DNA of 62,678 nt from an uncultured Nitrososphaera sp. GTDB lineage: Archaea; Thermoproteota; Nitrososphaeria; Nitrososphaerales; Nitrososphaeraceae. Shown here piece after piece: positions 42,874-52,431 of this stretch. How positions within the stretch are numbered: position 1 is the first letter of the stretch; the number at the start of each line of letters is the position of its first letter. A program made the translations under genes and the position numbers. The stretch lies in assembly GCA_946480575.1 (NCBI GenBank), contig CAMLKF010000003.1, forward strand, positions 1 through 62,678. Direction: 5' to 3'. The notes under the pieces are model-generated. The model saw nothing but the letters and a program-made list of their open reading frames with translations, searched no databases and was not told where the DNA came from.

Positions 42874-43820
42874 GCTGTCCCGTTGCCTATGACAGTGAGG
42901 AAGACTTCCTCCAGAGTCGGCGGGTTCACAGAGACACTCTCTATCTGGATCCCGTTTTTCGCAAGTGCCTCGATTATTTTTACGAGCATCTCTTGAGCTT
43001 CTGCAGAGCTTATCCTTATCGTGTCCTGCGCCGGCGCTTCAACTACAGAGGAGCTTCCCGCTATCGGCCGGATTATCCGCATGATGGACTGCGCGGAGGG
43101 GTCCTTTAGCTTTATCTCTACCGCCTTGACGCCGCCGTACTTTTGCTTCAGGCCGGCCGGTGTGTCGGTTGCGATTATCCTGCCCTTGTTGATTATCGCG
43201 ATCTCGTCGCAGAGGTACTCCGCCTCTTCCATGATGTGAGTAGTGAAAAACACCGTCAGCCCGCCCTGCACGTGCTTTTTCACGTAATTCAGGAGCGTGC
43301 GGCGCGCCGCCGGGTCCAATCCAACCGTTGGCTCGTCAAGGAACAGCAGATCCATGTCGTGCATGAACTCCCTTGCAACCTGCACCCGCCTCCGCTGGCC
43401 TATTGACAGCTCATCGTTTTTCATGCTCCGGAACGACATCAGGTCAAATTTTTCTGTCAATTCCCTCGCCCTGTCGCGCCGCTTTTCTGCAGGCACCCCC
43501 CACATCAGACCATAGAGCTCGAGTGCCCGCTCGACTGTCAGGTTCGCCTCAAAGCTGGGCTCCTGCAGCACCACGCCCACCCTTTTCCTTATTTCCCTTG
43601 AATGCCTGACGACGTCCCTGTCAAATATCTTGACCGTGCCAGAAGTCGGATGCACAAGTGTAGTGAGCACCTTTATCGTGGTGGTCTTGCCTGCTCCATT
43701 CGGGCCCAGAAAGCCAAATACCCTGCCGTACTCTACGGCAAACGATATGCCGTCCACGGCGAGCACCTGCCCGTAGCTCTTGCGCAGGTCAGAAATGTCA
43801 ATGCAGGCTTCCATAGCCAC
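42870..43820 (-). CDS. ABC transporter ATPase, DrrA/CcmA type
   Basis: 316 residues. Walker A LGPNGAGKTTTIK, signature LSIGQRRRVQVARE, Walker B LLFLDEPTVGLD and the H-loop FFTTHIMEEAEYL are intact. The C-terminal DUF4162-like extension (VEIKLKDPSAQSIMRIIRPI, then PPTLEEVFLTVIG) marks the drug-export group. It likely drives the ABC-2 permease encoded convergently with 4-nt overlap. Confidence 0.93.
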   Translation of the reverse strand: MAMEACIDISDLRKSYGQVLAVDGISFAVEYGRVFGFLGPNGAGKTTTIKVLTTLVHPTSGTVKIFDRDVVRHSREIRKRVGVVLQEPSFEANLTVERALELYGLMWGVPAEKRRDRARELTEKFDLMSFRSMKNDELSIGQRRRVQVAREFMHDMDLLFLDEPTVGLDPAARRTLLNYVKKHVQGGLTVFFTTHIMEEAEYLCDEIAIINKGRIIATDTPAGLKQKYGGVKAVEIKLKDPSAQSIMRIIRPIAGSSSVVEAPAQDTIRISSAEAQEMLVKIIEALAKNGIQIESVSVNPPTLEEVFLTVIGNGTA

Positions 43821-43859
43821 CTAAGGGCAGTATTACGGTCTAATTTCTGTATTGTGTCA

Positions 43860-45227
43860 TCAAAAGGATGAAGCTGCCCGGGAGACGACCTCTGAAAGCG
43901 CAGGGTGGATGTGCACCGTCCTAGCGATGTTGCCTATGGTGATGCCGGCTTTCATGGCAATCAGCACCTCGTGTATCAATATCGAGGCGTGGGCCCCGAT
44001 TATGTGGCAGCCAAGTATCCTGCTGTCTTTTCTTGACGCGAGGAGCTTTACAAAGCCATCCCTGTCTTCTATTGCCTCGCCCATGGTCGTCCTGATGTAC
44101 GGGTAGACCGCCTTTGCGTAATCGGCCCTGTCCTTCTTCAACTCCTGCTCGGTATGGCCCACGCTGGCCACCTGAGGCCAGCTGAAGATCGCGTGTGGCA
44201 TCGCGGCATAGTCGACTGCGACTTTTTTGTCAGCATGCATGATGTTGTTGAATGCGTACTGCGCTTCGTGGTTGGCGCTGTGCTTGAACATATATCGGCC
44301 CACAGCGTCGCCAAGCGCAAATATCCCCTTGACGTTTGTCTCGAGGTACTTGTTGACCCTGACAAAGCCCCTGCCGTCCACCTGCACGCCTGTTTTGCCA
44401 AGGTCAAGCGTGTCAGAGTTTGGCGTCCTGCCAGTCGCCACCAAGAGCTGATCTGACTCGAGGCTTATGACCTTGCCGGAAGAATTCCTTGCCTTGACAA
44501 AAAAAATGCCGCCGTTCTTTTTGCCAACAGACTCTGTGTCATAGCCAAGGTAAACATTGCATTTCTTGGAAAACACTTGCGTGAATTTTCTGGCGACCTC
44601 TTCGTCTTCATGCGGGATCAGTAGGTTGCCGCGCTGCACGATGTTGACCTTGGTTCCAAGTGCGCCAAAAAAGTGCGCCATTTCTGCTGCGATGTACCCG
44701 CCGCCAATTATCGTGAGCACGCGTGGCTGCTTTTTCAAGCGCAGGGCTTCGTCACTTGTCATAAAGCCGCTCCCGTCAAGTCCATGTATCTTTGGAATGA
44801 AAGGGCGGGTGCCTGAAGCTATCAGGATCTTGTTTGCTTGAATTGTCTCATTGCCGACAGAGATCGTTTTGTCGCCGATAAACCTGCATTCGTGCGAGAA
44901 CAGCTTGGGGTTGTCAATTTCAGAAAACGCGCTTCTTATGCAGTCTGACTCTGAATCGACTATGCCAGTGGTGCGCTTGGCGATGCTTTGGAAGTCTATC
45001 GAAAACTCGCCAACCTTGACGCCGAATTGCCCGGCGCTCCTTATTGTTTCGGCGACGTCGGCACTGTGTATCAGCAGCTTTGAGGGTATGCAGCCCCGGT
45101 TAAGGCATGTGCCGCCCATCCTGCCCTTTTCGACGATAGCGACTTTCATGCCGCCGTGCTCTGCCGCCGCGTTTGCCACGTCAAGGCCGGAGCCGCTTCC
45201 AATTACTATCAGGTCGAATTCCTGCAT
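43860..45227 (-). CDS. Disulfide reductase-type flavoprotein (dihydrolipoamide dehydrogenase/MerA/mycothione reductase-like)
   Basis: 455 residues. FAD site LIVIGSGSGLDVANAAA, redox CLNRGC in GGTCLNRGCIPSKLL, NAD(P) site TIIGGGYIAAEMAHFF, second FAD motif GIFALGDAVGRYM, and the C-terminal base HIHPALSE. The N-terminal glycine pattern GSGSGLDVAN and the tail resemble mycothione and MerA-like reductases more than E3 subunits, and no 2-oxoacid dehydrogenase genes are near. Haloarchaeal bis-gamma-glutamylcystine reductase belongs to this group. With a GCS2-like ligase two genes away, a role in low-molecular-weight thiol reduction is inferred. Confidence 0.88.
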   Translation of the reverse strand: MQEFDLIVIGSGSGLDVANAAAEHGGMKVAIVEKGRMGGTCLNRGCIPSKLLIHSADVAETIRSAGQFGVKVGEFSIDFQSIAKRTTGIVDSESDCIRSAFSEIDNPKLFSHECRFIGDKTISVGNETIQANKILIASGTRPFIPKIHGLDGSGFMTSDEALRLKKQPRVLTIIGGGYIAAEMAHFFGALGTKVNIVQRGNLLIPHEDEEVARKFTQVFSKKCNVYLGYDTESVGKKNGGIFFVKARNSSGKVISLESDQLLVATGRTPNSDTLDLGKTGVQVDGRGFVRVNKYLETNVKGIFALGDAVGRYMFKHSANHEAQYAFNNIMHADKKVAVDYAAMPHAIFSWPQVASVGHTEQELKKDRADYAKAVYPYIRTTMGEAIEDRDGFVKLLASRKDSRILGCHIIGAHASILIHEVLIAMKAGITIGNIARTVHIHPALSEVVSRAASSF

Positions 45228-45337
45228 GACATACTATCAGAGTATTTTCAGATAAATGTGTGGTTGTTTTTCCCTCTATCAAGATATATAGGCAAGTGTG
45301 ATAATGATTTTCCAGATAGGAGGTTCCCTGAAAAAGC

Positions 45338-46789
45338 TTGTCGTCCCATGATTTTAAGGACATGCTGGAACTTGTGCTCAAGCAAAGGCCTGAGCTGAAC
45401 CCTGAACAGGTTAGAGATCTAATAGACGAAAAAAAGCGCAGGGTCGGCGCAGGTTACCTGACCGACCAAGGCGCGCTTTTCCTAGTTGCAGCAGACCTCG
45501 GGATCTCGTTTGACAGCATCCCCAAGGCGCAGTCGGGATTGAAGGACATTTACGTTGGGGCAAAGGAGGTGACGGTCGTCGGCAGGATAATGAATGTCTA
45601 CCCAGTCTATAAGTTCACGAGAAAGGAGAGCAACGAGACGGCCGCGACCCGCACGCTCGTCATTTACGATAAGGACGCTAGGGTGAAGGTCAAGCTGTGG
45701 GACAGGCACGTGGGGATACCGGACGAGATGGGACTGCAGGCAGGCGACCTTATCAAGATAATCAAGGGCTACGTCAGGGCGGGGCTTGACGGCAAGCCGA
45801 TAATCAACCTTGGCAGCTACAGCGCCATAGAGCCTGCGCGCGACGATTCTGCCGCGATCCCGAACATTGACTCGCTGACCATGACTGTAGATAGCATCAA
45901 TGGCATGCAGGAAAGCGCTGTCGTCTCCGGCGTAATCAATTCCAACCCGCGTATCATAGATTTTGTCAACGCACGGGGCGAGGCGAGCAAGTCGCTCCAG
46001 CTGCAGCTTTCCAACGAGGCGGGCACCTGCACGCTCCGCGCGGTGATATGGAACGTCGACGAGTCCCGGCTGCCCAAGGTCTTCAAGACGGGCAGCAAGG
46101 CACGTCTTATCGGGGTCAGGATAAAGCAGGGCAACCCTCAGTACGGCAGCGGTGATTTCGAGATCCACGGTGACGAGGGCACGATACTGGAGTTCTCCGA
46201 CTCGCAGGAGGACGTGGAGATGATGCCCTTGCGCATAATTTCTGTTGGCGAGGAGACGGGCAGGGGAAGCTTTGTATGCCTCGCAGCCGATAGGGCAGGC
46301 AGGCCGCTGACACTCACGATTGACAACACGCTTGTCGTCTCCGGACAGCTGAGCGCCGGCACACTGATCGAATGCGTCCCTTCAAGGATATTCGGCAACT
46401 CGGTCATGCTGTCAAAGGACGATTCATATATTCGCGTAATTGATGATGATGACCCCTCGTTCCCAAAGACGTCGAAATTCGAGTCCAAGATAAAGGACGT
46501 GCAGGTGTCGCCAGATCACCCCTACATTATCGAGGCAATAGTGCTCCAGGCGCCAGAAACTGCCGACGTTACGACCAAGGCCGGCGAGACCGTGCCTCTT
46601 ACCTCCACACTCCTCGGCGACGACACAGGCGAAATAAGGCTGGTCGGCTGGCGCAACCAGAGCCCACTGGTGAACAGGCTGAGCGTAGGCGACAGGATAA
46701 GGGTAGTTGGCGCAACTGCAGGCGCCGGGCGCGAGGGCAAGACAGAACTGACGCTCAGGTCGTATTCATCGATAGCCAGATTGAGCTAG
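45338..46789 (+). CDS. RPA-like single-stranded DNA-binding protein with several OB folds
   Basis: 483 residues. Up to four OB folds can be followed (about 70-165, 180-275, 295-375, 395-480), each with the strand pattern of replication protein A: VVGRIMNVYPVYKFTRKE, then VKVKLWDRHVGIPDEMGLQA and VVSGVINSNPRIIDFVNARG. The third fold begins MPLRIISVGEETGRGSFV, and the fourth has VLQAPETADVTTKAGETVPL. The frame opens at TTG 45338; the ATG at 45362 is an alternative start. A TATA-like gatatata is at about 45283-45290. It protects ssDNA in replication and repair. Confidence 0.88.
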   Translation: MSSHDFKDMLELVLKQRPELNPEQVRDLIDEKKRRVGAGYLTDQGALFLVAADLGISFDSIPKAQSGLKDIYVGAKEVTVVGRIMNVYPVYKFTRKESNETAATRTLVIYDKDARVKVKLWDRHVGIPDEMGLQAGDLIKIIKGYVRAGLDGKPIINLGSYSAIEPARDDSAAIPNIDSLTMTVDSINGMQESAVVSGVINSNPRIIDFVNARGEASKSLQLQLSNEAGTCTLRAVIWNVDESRLPKVFKTGSKARLIGVRIKQGNPQYGSGDFEIHGDEGTILEFSDSQEDVEMMPLRIISVGEETGRGSFVCLAADRAGRPLTLTIDNTLVVSGQLSAGTLIECVPSRIFGNSVMLSKDDSYIRVIDDDDPSFPKTSKFESKIKDVQVSPDHPYIIEAIVLQAPETADVTTKAGETVPLTSTLLGDDTGEIRLVGWRNQSPLVNRLSVGDRIRVVGATAGAGREGKTELTLRSYSSIARLS

Positions 46790-46836
46790 CTCGCAGGAAA
46801 TACAAATTAGGAAACGACTGTCTTGTATATCGTTGA

Positions 46837-48090
46837 TTGAAGAACCAAAAGCCGTCATCATCAATAGTCAGGCAGGCACACGAGCTCAAGGCCCAGATAC
46901 GCAGGCACTCTGCAAGGACTGATGAAAATTTCAGGGTCGGGATCGAGGTCGAGATATGCCTTGTCGACGACAAAGTGATGCCGGTCAACGCCAAGCCTGC
47001 GATCGAGCGGCTAGGGAGGTATCACAACATCGACTACGAATACGGCGTCTGCCAGCTCGAATACAAGACCGACCCTGTGTCATTTGACAGCCTTGCCCGG
47101 CTCAATTCGCAATTTGAAGAGTTCATAGAGCACCTTGACGTCACGATCAAAAAGATGTACAGGAACGAGGTTTTCCCAGTATTCCTTGGGGCCAACCCGT
47201 CGCCCTATGTCTTGAGGGACGGCCTCATCACGAACAAGCCCCGCTATCTGCGGCTCGCAAGGTGGCAGAGTAAGATCCCAGACGTGGAAATTGAGGGCCA
47301 AAAGTTCAAGGCGCTGCACACAGCGGCAGCAATTCAGGGCTTCCACCTCCACCTGCAGGGCAGAAACCCTAACTTTACCGCGCAAATGTTCAACCACATC
47401 CTGAACCTGATACCGGCAGTCATTCTGCTTGGGGCGAACAGCAGGCTCTTTGCAGGTAGGGTCTTTTCGCTTCATGAGCCTAGAATCTACCTTTACGACC
47501 AGACTGAGCAGCAGAACTCGGGCTTTCCGGGCATCGCGAGGTACCTCGCAGGCATCGAGGATTACGTCGATTACATCATTTCAAGAAAGCCGGTGGTTGC
47601 CAAGGACTATTTCGAGATGGTGAAGGAGCGGCACGACGACGCCCGCGTTCGGCTCAACGCTGGCTTTTATCGTGTGGAGACAAGGGTGATGTCGGTCCAG
47701 CCGACGCCCAAAACAATGATGGCCATGATAGAATTTCTGGTCGGCTACCTGCACAGGGCAATACATGAAGAGAGGAGCCTGCGGCCGCTGCCTTCAGTCA
47801 GGGAGGAGCGGCAGGCGGTCGTGAGGTCGGGCTTTAACGCCATGACGCACTTTAACATCATTGAAACCGTAAGGAGCCAGCTTGCTTTTGCAAGAAAGGG
47901 TCTATCAGATCTAGGCGTCAAGCCCGACTTTCTGGGCATCCTTGAGAGCCGACTAGAGAACAGAAACACCGCAGGCGAATATGTCGCCAAGCTGTGGCAG
48001 AGCAAATACAACGGGTCTGTTGAGCAAACGTTGCTAGAGGTCGTTGCGGACATCTGGCAGAAAACAAGGAACAATCAGCCTATTATATAA
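46837..48090 (+). CDS. Glutamate-cysteine ligase-like (GCS2 family) enzyme
   Basis: 417 residues with a TTG start (an alternative start cannot be excluded). The GCS2 signatures are an acidic GIEVEICLVD, the substrate-binding LEYKTDPVSF, and the metal/substrate loop AIQGFHLHLQGRN. Family members join glutamate to cysteine or to other amines. The gene follows the RPA gene by 47 nt on the same strand. Together with the disulfide reductase-like gene at 43860 it suggests gamma-glutamylcysteine production. Other GCS2-fold carboxylate-amine ligases remain possible. Confidence 0.8.
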   Translation: MKNQKPSSSIVRQAHELKAQIRRHSARTDENFRVGIEVEICLVDDKVMPVNAKPAIERLGRYHNIDYEYGVCQLEYKTDPVSFDSLARLNSQFEEFIEHLDVTIKKMYRNEVFPVFLGANPSPYVLRDGLITNKPRYLRLARWQSKIPDVEIEGQKFKALHTAAAIQGFHLHLQGRNPNFTAQMFNHILNLIPAVILLGANSRLFAGRVFSLHEPRIYLYDQTEQQNSGFPGIARYLAGIEDYVDYIISRKPVVAKDYFEMVKERHDDARVRLNAGFYRVETRVMSVQPTPKTMMAMIEFLVGYLHRAIHEERSLRPLPSVREERQAVVRSGFNAMTHFNIIETVRSQLAFARKGLSDLGVKPDFLGILESRLENRNTAGEYVAKLWQSKYNGSVEQTLLEVVADIWQKTRNNQPII

Positions 48091-48207
48091 AAATACGCTG
48101 CAGTTGTTTCCATTATGCAAATCGGAGGCATCTGCATTTACGGATTTTGGCAAATATTTGATTGTGTTATCGATCATTACACTGATCGGTTAGATCCGGC
48201 CCTATAG

Positions 48208-48336
48208 CAAGAAGTCAAAGTCTGCAAATGCAAAGAATGCTGCCACAGGTCAAGGGTATTCTGCATGAGCCAAGAATGCAAGCCCTGCGACGTTGAAGAC
48301 GCGTTTGCCCTGCTCACGTTAAGGGAGCCGGAATAA
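48208..48336 (+). pseudogene. Possible cysteine-rich zinc-protein remnant
   Basis: An open 42-residue frame with seven cysteines (VCKCKECCHRSRVFC, then ECKPC) and no usable start before residue 20. The pattern resembles a zinc knuckle protein that has lost its 5' end. It may also be chance. It lies directly before the broken receiver gene. Confidence 0.2.
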
Positions 48337-48341
48337 TAACA

Positions 48342-48769
48342 TCACTTGAATAGGATCGGAGGCGCTTCCATTCCATCCGTTATGATCTTTTTCAGGTCCG
48401 AAGCTGTTACTGGCTTGCGGGCAAAGCACCTTACGTGCAATTTTGGAAACATCCTCTTGAATTCGTCGTAGTAAATCTCAAAAGCGGTCAGGAAGCATAC
48501 CTTGACTTTCTGATCGGTCTCCCTTGTTTTCCTGTAGAGCTCAAAGCCACTCATTTTGGGCATCCTTATGTCCAAAAGCAAAAGGTCGTACTGGCCGGCG
48601 CGATATTTTGCCAGTGCCTCTTCAGGATGTTAAATGCTACTACTTCGAGTCTATGTACCTCCAAGCCCTTCTTGAGAACGGCGGTGATGTCCTGCTCGTC
48701 GAAGATGAGCAGGATTTTAAGCCTTGTTTTATTTTTTACAGAACTTGAATCATGGGCATTATTTGGCAT
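48342..48769 (-). pseudogene. Receiver-domain (response regulator) gene with frameshift
   Basis: The upstream frame (ATG at about 48769) reads LKILLIFDEQDITAVLKKGL and runs to about 48640. The downstream frame picks up EEALAKYRAGQYDLLLLDIRMPKMSGFEL, with the phospho-acceptor in LLDIRMP, the switch region FLTAFEI and the conserved lysine in ARKPVT. A single-base indel near 48630 splits them. The acidic pocket reads FDEQD, where DD is usual, so the gene may have lost function before the shift. It is related to the intact receiver at 332-754. Confidence 0.75.
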
Positions 48770-48939
48770 TTTTTTAATTGCTTTATTGTGCGTGCAATCT
48801 CCTAATAACTTTTGTACGCGTATTGTATTCAGCAACTGAAATCTTTTACCTATACTATCAAACTATTGCACCACTGGTGTACGAGATTACATGCATCATA
48901 ATGCACTCATAAGAATGCTGCTTGCAAGCAGTAATTGTA

Positions 48940-49352
48940 ATGGCAAGCACAGGTAATGAAGACAGGACTGCCGTTCATGATGTCAGCCTCCATCCATACG
49001 TCAAGCTCGCAATAACATACATGGGCTTGATGATTGCCTTTGTCATTATCGGCCTTGTCTACTATTCTGTTAATCTTGCATACGATCCAGCAGAGGTCGC
49101 ATCCCCCACTATACGCAGCCTATTACACCGCGCTGCTTGCCATCCCTGGCGCCACAATAGCCTGCCTTGCAAATAGAAAGCGGACAGGAGCATACATACC
49201 TTGTGTTTGCTGCTCTTGCCATTTCGCTGTCGCTCTTCATAGTGGGTCAGCTGGCAAACTCTGGCATGCGGTGGGATGTTGTCATCACGCTGCTAGTGCC
49301 GCGCACGCTCATCGGAGTTTTGCCATCAAGAGCTCTCAAGACTTTGGAGTAG
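48940..49352 (+). pseudogene. Multi-helix membrane protein gene with two frameshifts
   Basis: Frame one gives MASTGNEDRTAVHDVSLHPY and the helix ITYMGLMIAFVIIGLVYYSV. A second frame (about 49100-49190) gives YAAYYTALLAIPGATIACLA. A third (about 49200-49352) gives LVFAALAISLSLFIVGQLAN and a last hydrophobic stretch (VVITLLVPRTLIGVLPSRAL). Together they make a four-helix protein broken by two indels. No family recognised. Confidence 0.65.
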
Positions 49353-49362
49353 TTATTGTGGA

Positions 49363-52173
49363 TCAATCGGCCCAGAACCCGCGGGTGATGACGTACTGCC
49401 TTTCGGCTTCGTAGATGCTGCGGTAGACTTGCTCGTCGTCGACATAGTTGCGCAATATCCGGGCAGCAGTGTCGGCACCGACTCCATGCCCTGCCAACAC
49501 TATCAAGGCTTTCTTGCCAAAGTTGTTGACAAGCGACGCCACCTTCCAGGCCCGCTCGAACTTGTGGTTCTGCTCTGGCGTCAGCTTGCCGCCTGCAAGC
49601 CGGGTCCTGATTATCCTTGACATCTCATCGTCTGACCAGAAGGTTGCGGTAACAAGGCGCGACCGGCAGCTTGGGCATGAAACTTCCTCTGGCACATCCT
49701 TTGTCTCCATCACCCGCTCCCACTTGCCGCAGCGTATGCAGACGAGCCTGTGCTTCGTCTTGTCCAGCCGCTCTTTTACCAGCTCGATGACGCCCTTTTC
49801 CACGCTCAGCGGAGTCATGCCAGCCATCTTGCCCGAGTGCTCGATTATCGTCTTTGCCAGATCTGAAAACTCAGTAACCTCAACCCAATGTATCTTGATC
49901 GTGCCAGCCTTGATGCTGTCAAGCACCTGCTGCGTCTGAGCCATCTCGTACTTGTCGTGCATTAGCTCCCTTATCGACTCGGCGCTCACTGGAGTCTTGG
50001 AATACCTGTCATAGATCATGCGGGCCACTTTTTTGTCGTACACAGCCTCCCTGCTTATCATGCCAAACCTCTTGGCGACCATCCACACCTTCCAGTTTAT
50101 GTTGTGGGTGCCAGTCAGAGCGGCGATGATGACTGGCTCAAGGTCGTAGACGTCCTTGAGCGTGGCTTCAAGCCTGCCCTGCGTCATCCTCGCGCTTGAA
50201 GTGAGCATTATCCGATAAGCGTCCGACCTTGACTCCACAATGTAGCCGAGCTGCGACGACAGAATCGTCGACAGAAGCGAGGCAAGGGTGTTATTCACCT
50301 TTGAGCCAAAGACGCTGTGTATCATGAGCATGTTGCGTGAAGAATAGCTTTCAACCACTATGTTCTCCGAGTCTGGTATCACCTTGAGCGACTTGGCGGT
50401 GTCCTGCATGATGGCAGTCGACAGCTTGATGCTGCCGCCGGCAGCCTGGTTGCGTATAATCCCGACTTCTTCAGCAGTCTTGATGTCGACAGGTATCATT
50501 TCGCCGACCCAGTAGGGTATGTTGATTGCGGCGCCGCGCAAAGGCTCGACGTTTACCACCATCCTGCCTTCGTCGACTGATAGTATGCGCCACTGCGAGC
50601 CCTTGAGCACAAAGACGTTGCCCTTTTCGCCATAGTCACCGACGAACTGCTGGTCGAGCGTGCCTATCCTGCGCTTGCTTATCGAGTCGATTACTTCGAA
50701 CTTCAGGACGTGCGGGATCATGGAGAGATTCTCAAAGTAATACTTGTACGCCTTTATCTTGCGAACATAGGTGCGGTTCTCTCTGTCGTACTTGATTACA
50801 TTGTGGCTTGCCAAAATGTCGAGGCAGCTTTCAACGTCAAAGAGGCTGACGTTTCGAAACGGATGAGCCCTTGTCACAAGGTTGTAGGCCTCGTCCATCT
50901 TTACAGGGTCACCGGTCTGCATGGCAAGCCCGACCAAGTGGTGCGCCATGACGTCAAGCGCACCTTCGTGCATCTTTTGCTCCTCTATCGAGCCTTTCTT
51001 CATGCGCCTGATTATTGCAAGAGCCTCTATCTCGTCATCAGGGTTGTTGGTCACCACCAGCCCCTTGGCAAAGCTCCTCCGGTTATGCCTACTGCGCCCG
51101 ATCCTCTGCATCAATTTCGAGACCTGCCGGGGTGAGCCGTAATGTATCACCAGATCGACTGAGCCTATGTCCAGTCCAAGCTCGAGCGAGCTAGTACACA
51201 CGACAATGCCAGCAGAGCCGGACCTGAGCGTGTGCTCGGTTTCCTCGCGCATTTCCTTTGAAAGCGAGCCGTGGTGGACATCCACTTTGATCTCACTTTG
51301 GTTCTTCAGGATCGTCCCGAGGTACTCTGCCTCGTCCCTTGTGTTTGTGAAAAGCAGGATAGAGCCTTCCACCTTGTTGCTCTTGACATATTCGGTTACG
51401 AAATGGGCGACGTTGTTGAGTGAGCCCTTGACAAACCGGACATCGATGTCATAGCCGCGCCTCGCCGAGTCGACTAGCACTGCGCGCTTTCTGCCGGCGC
51501 CTGAAACAAACTGCGCCGCCTGCTTCAGGTTGCCCACGGTGGCAGAAAGCCCTATCCTTGCCACATGCTGCGATGAAGCTGCCTGCAGCCTCTCCAAGCT
51601 GATTGACAGGTGCGCGCCGCGCTCGTTAGAGACGAGCTCGTGCACCTCGTCCACTATGACCCACTGTAGGCCCTTGAGGGCTGCAAGCATCTTGTCGCTT
51701 GTCAATACGACTGCAAGCGACTCGGGCGTAGTTATCAGGACGTCAGGCGGGTTCTCGACTATCTTCTTCCTTTCCAGTGTGGTCGTGTCGCCGTGGCGGA
51801 TTTCAATCCGCAGGCCCTCGGACTGGGCGTACCTTATGACGCGCCTCATGACGTCATTGTTGAGCGCCCTCAGCGGCGTGATGTAGATTGCCCGGATCCT
51901 GCCTGCGCTGCCCTTTTCGTGGGCAAGCATCGTAAATACTGGCAGAACTGCAGCTTCGGTCTTGCCGGAGCCCGTTGGAGCCACGAGCAGGCAGTTTACC
52001 CTTCTTGCAATGACGGGCAGCGCCTTCTGCTGTATGGTGGTTAGATATTCAAAACCTTCCTTTCTGAAATTTTCAATAATCAGCTGCTCTGTTTCTTTAC
52101 TTTTCAGTGTTGTTTGCAGCTGTTCCTGACTGCTGCTGTCTGTTCCTCTTTGATTCAGAGCTTGATTTTTCAT
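49363..52173 (-). CDS. lhr: Large Lhr-like superfamily 2 helicase
   Basis: 936 residues. Motif I APTGSGKTEAAVLPV, motif II IVDEVHELVS (DEVH), motif III LSATVGN, motif VI QRIGRSRHNR. After the two RecA domains comes the Lhr-type winged-helix/core region and, at about 830-865, a zinc motif (CIRCGKWERV with CPSCRSRLV). Lhr enzymes are DNA/RNA helicases in repair. The ATG at 52173 lies 89 nt inside a separate small frame (52097-52261). Neighbouring sequence on both sides is decayed, while this gene is intact. Confidence 0.92.
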   Translation of the reverse strand: MKNQALNQRGTDSSSQEQLQTTLKSKETEQLIIENFRKEGFEYLTTIQQKALPVIARRVNCLLVAPTGSGKTEAAVLPVFTMLAHEKGSAGRIRAIYITPLRALNNDVMRRVIRYAQSEGLRIEIRHGDTTTLERKKIVENPPDVLITTPESLAVVLTSDKMLAALKGLQWVIVDEVHELVSNERGAHLSISLERLQAASSQHVARIGLSATVGNLKQAAQFVSGAGRKRAVLVDSARRGYDIDVRFVKGSLNNVAHFVTEYVKSNKVEGSILLFTNTRDEAEYLGTILKNQSEIKVDVHHGSLSKEMREETEHTLRSGSAGIVVCTSSLELGLDIGSVDLVIHYGSPRQVSKLMQRIGRSRHNRRSFAKGLVVTNNPDDEIEALAIIRRMKKGSIEEQKMHEGALDVMAHHLVGLAMQTGDPVKMDEAYNLVTRAHPFRNVSLFDVESCLDILASHNVIKYDRENRTYVRKIKAYKYYFENLSMIPHVLKFEVIDSISKRRIGTLDQQFVGDYGEKGNVFVLKGSQWRILSVDEGRMVVNVEPLRGAAINIPYWVGEMIPVDIKTAEEVGIIRNQAAGGSIKLSTAIMQDTAKSLKVIPDSENIVVESYSSRNMLMIHSVFGSKVNNTLASLLSTILSSQLGYIVESRSDAYRIMLTSSARMTQGRLEATLKDVYDLEPVIIAALTGTHNINWKVWMVAKRFGMISREAVYDKKVARMIYDRYSKTPVSAESIRELMHDKYEMAQTQQVLDSIKAGTIKIHWVEVTEFSDLAKTIIEHSGKMAGMTPLSVEKGVIELVKERLDKTKHRLVCIRCGKWERVMETKDVPEEVSCPSCRSRLVTATFWSDDEMSRIIRTRLAGGKLTPEQNHKFERAWKVASLVNNFGKKALIVLAGHGVGADTAARILRNYVDDEQVYRSIYEAERQYVITRGFWAD

Positions 52174-52261
52174 AGACCATTACCGCGAACAGGCCGGTGA
52201 TGAACAACCCCACGGCGACCCATGCGTACGTGTCAAAGTTTGCAATTGCTTCTGCGGACAT
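52097..52261 (-). CDS. Small single-helix membrane protein overlapping the lhr start
   Basis: An ATG at 52261 opens a 54-residue frame: MSAEAIANFDTYAWVAVGLF, ITGLFAVMVYEKSSSESKRN, then a polar Gln/Asn tail, ending at 52097. It overlaps the first 77 nt of the helicase gene in another frame. A TATA element at about 52286-52295 lies 25-34 nt upstream of this ATG, so the mRNA begins here and the helicase start is internal. Similar one-helix proteins of AOA accompany membrane complexes. The function is unknown. Confidence 0.55.
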   Translation of the reverse strand: MSAEAIANFDTYAWVAVGLFITGLFAVMVYEKSSSESKRNRQQQSGTAANNTEK

Positions 52262-52285
52262 CCGTGAATAGTCATTATAGCGCCA

Positions 52286-52295
52286 ATAAATATAT
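52286..52295 (-). promoter_or_regulatory. TATA box before the small membrane protein and lhr
   Basis: The minus strand reads gaatatatttatt, centred about 30 nt upstream of the ATG at 52261, and about 118 nt upstream of the helicase ATG. Confidence 0.5.
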
Positions 52296-52431
52296 TCGTT
52301 TTAGCACTCTTCAACCTTCCTGTCGCTGCAGCTTTCCCGGCCTGTTGGCAATAAACGATCGCAGTTCAGCTATATTATGCTGACTGACGGGTCAGTTATC
52401 TTTTTAAATGGAGTTCAGTTTTACCAGAAAT

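Noticed and set aside
45482..46168. Minus-strand 228-codon frame across the RPA gene
   Set aside because: Antisense to clear OB-fold coding sequence, with no motif.
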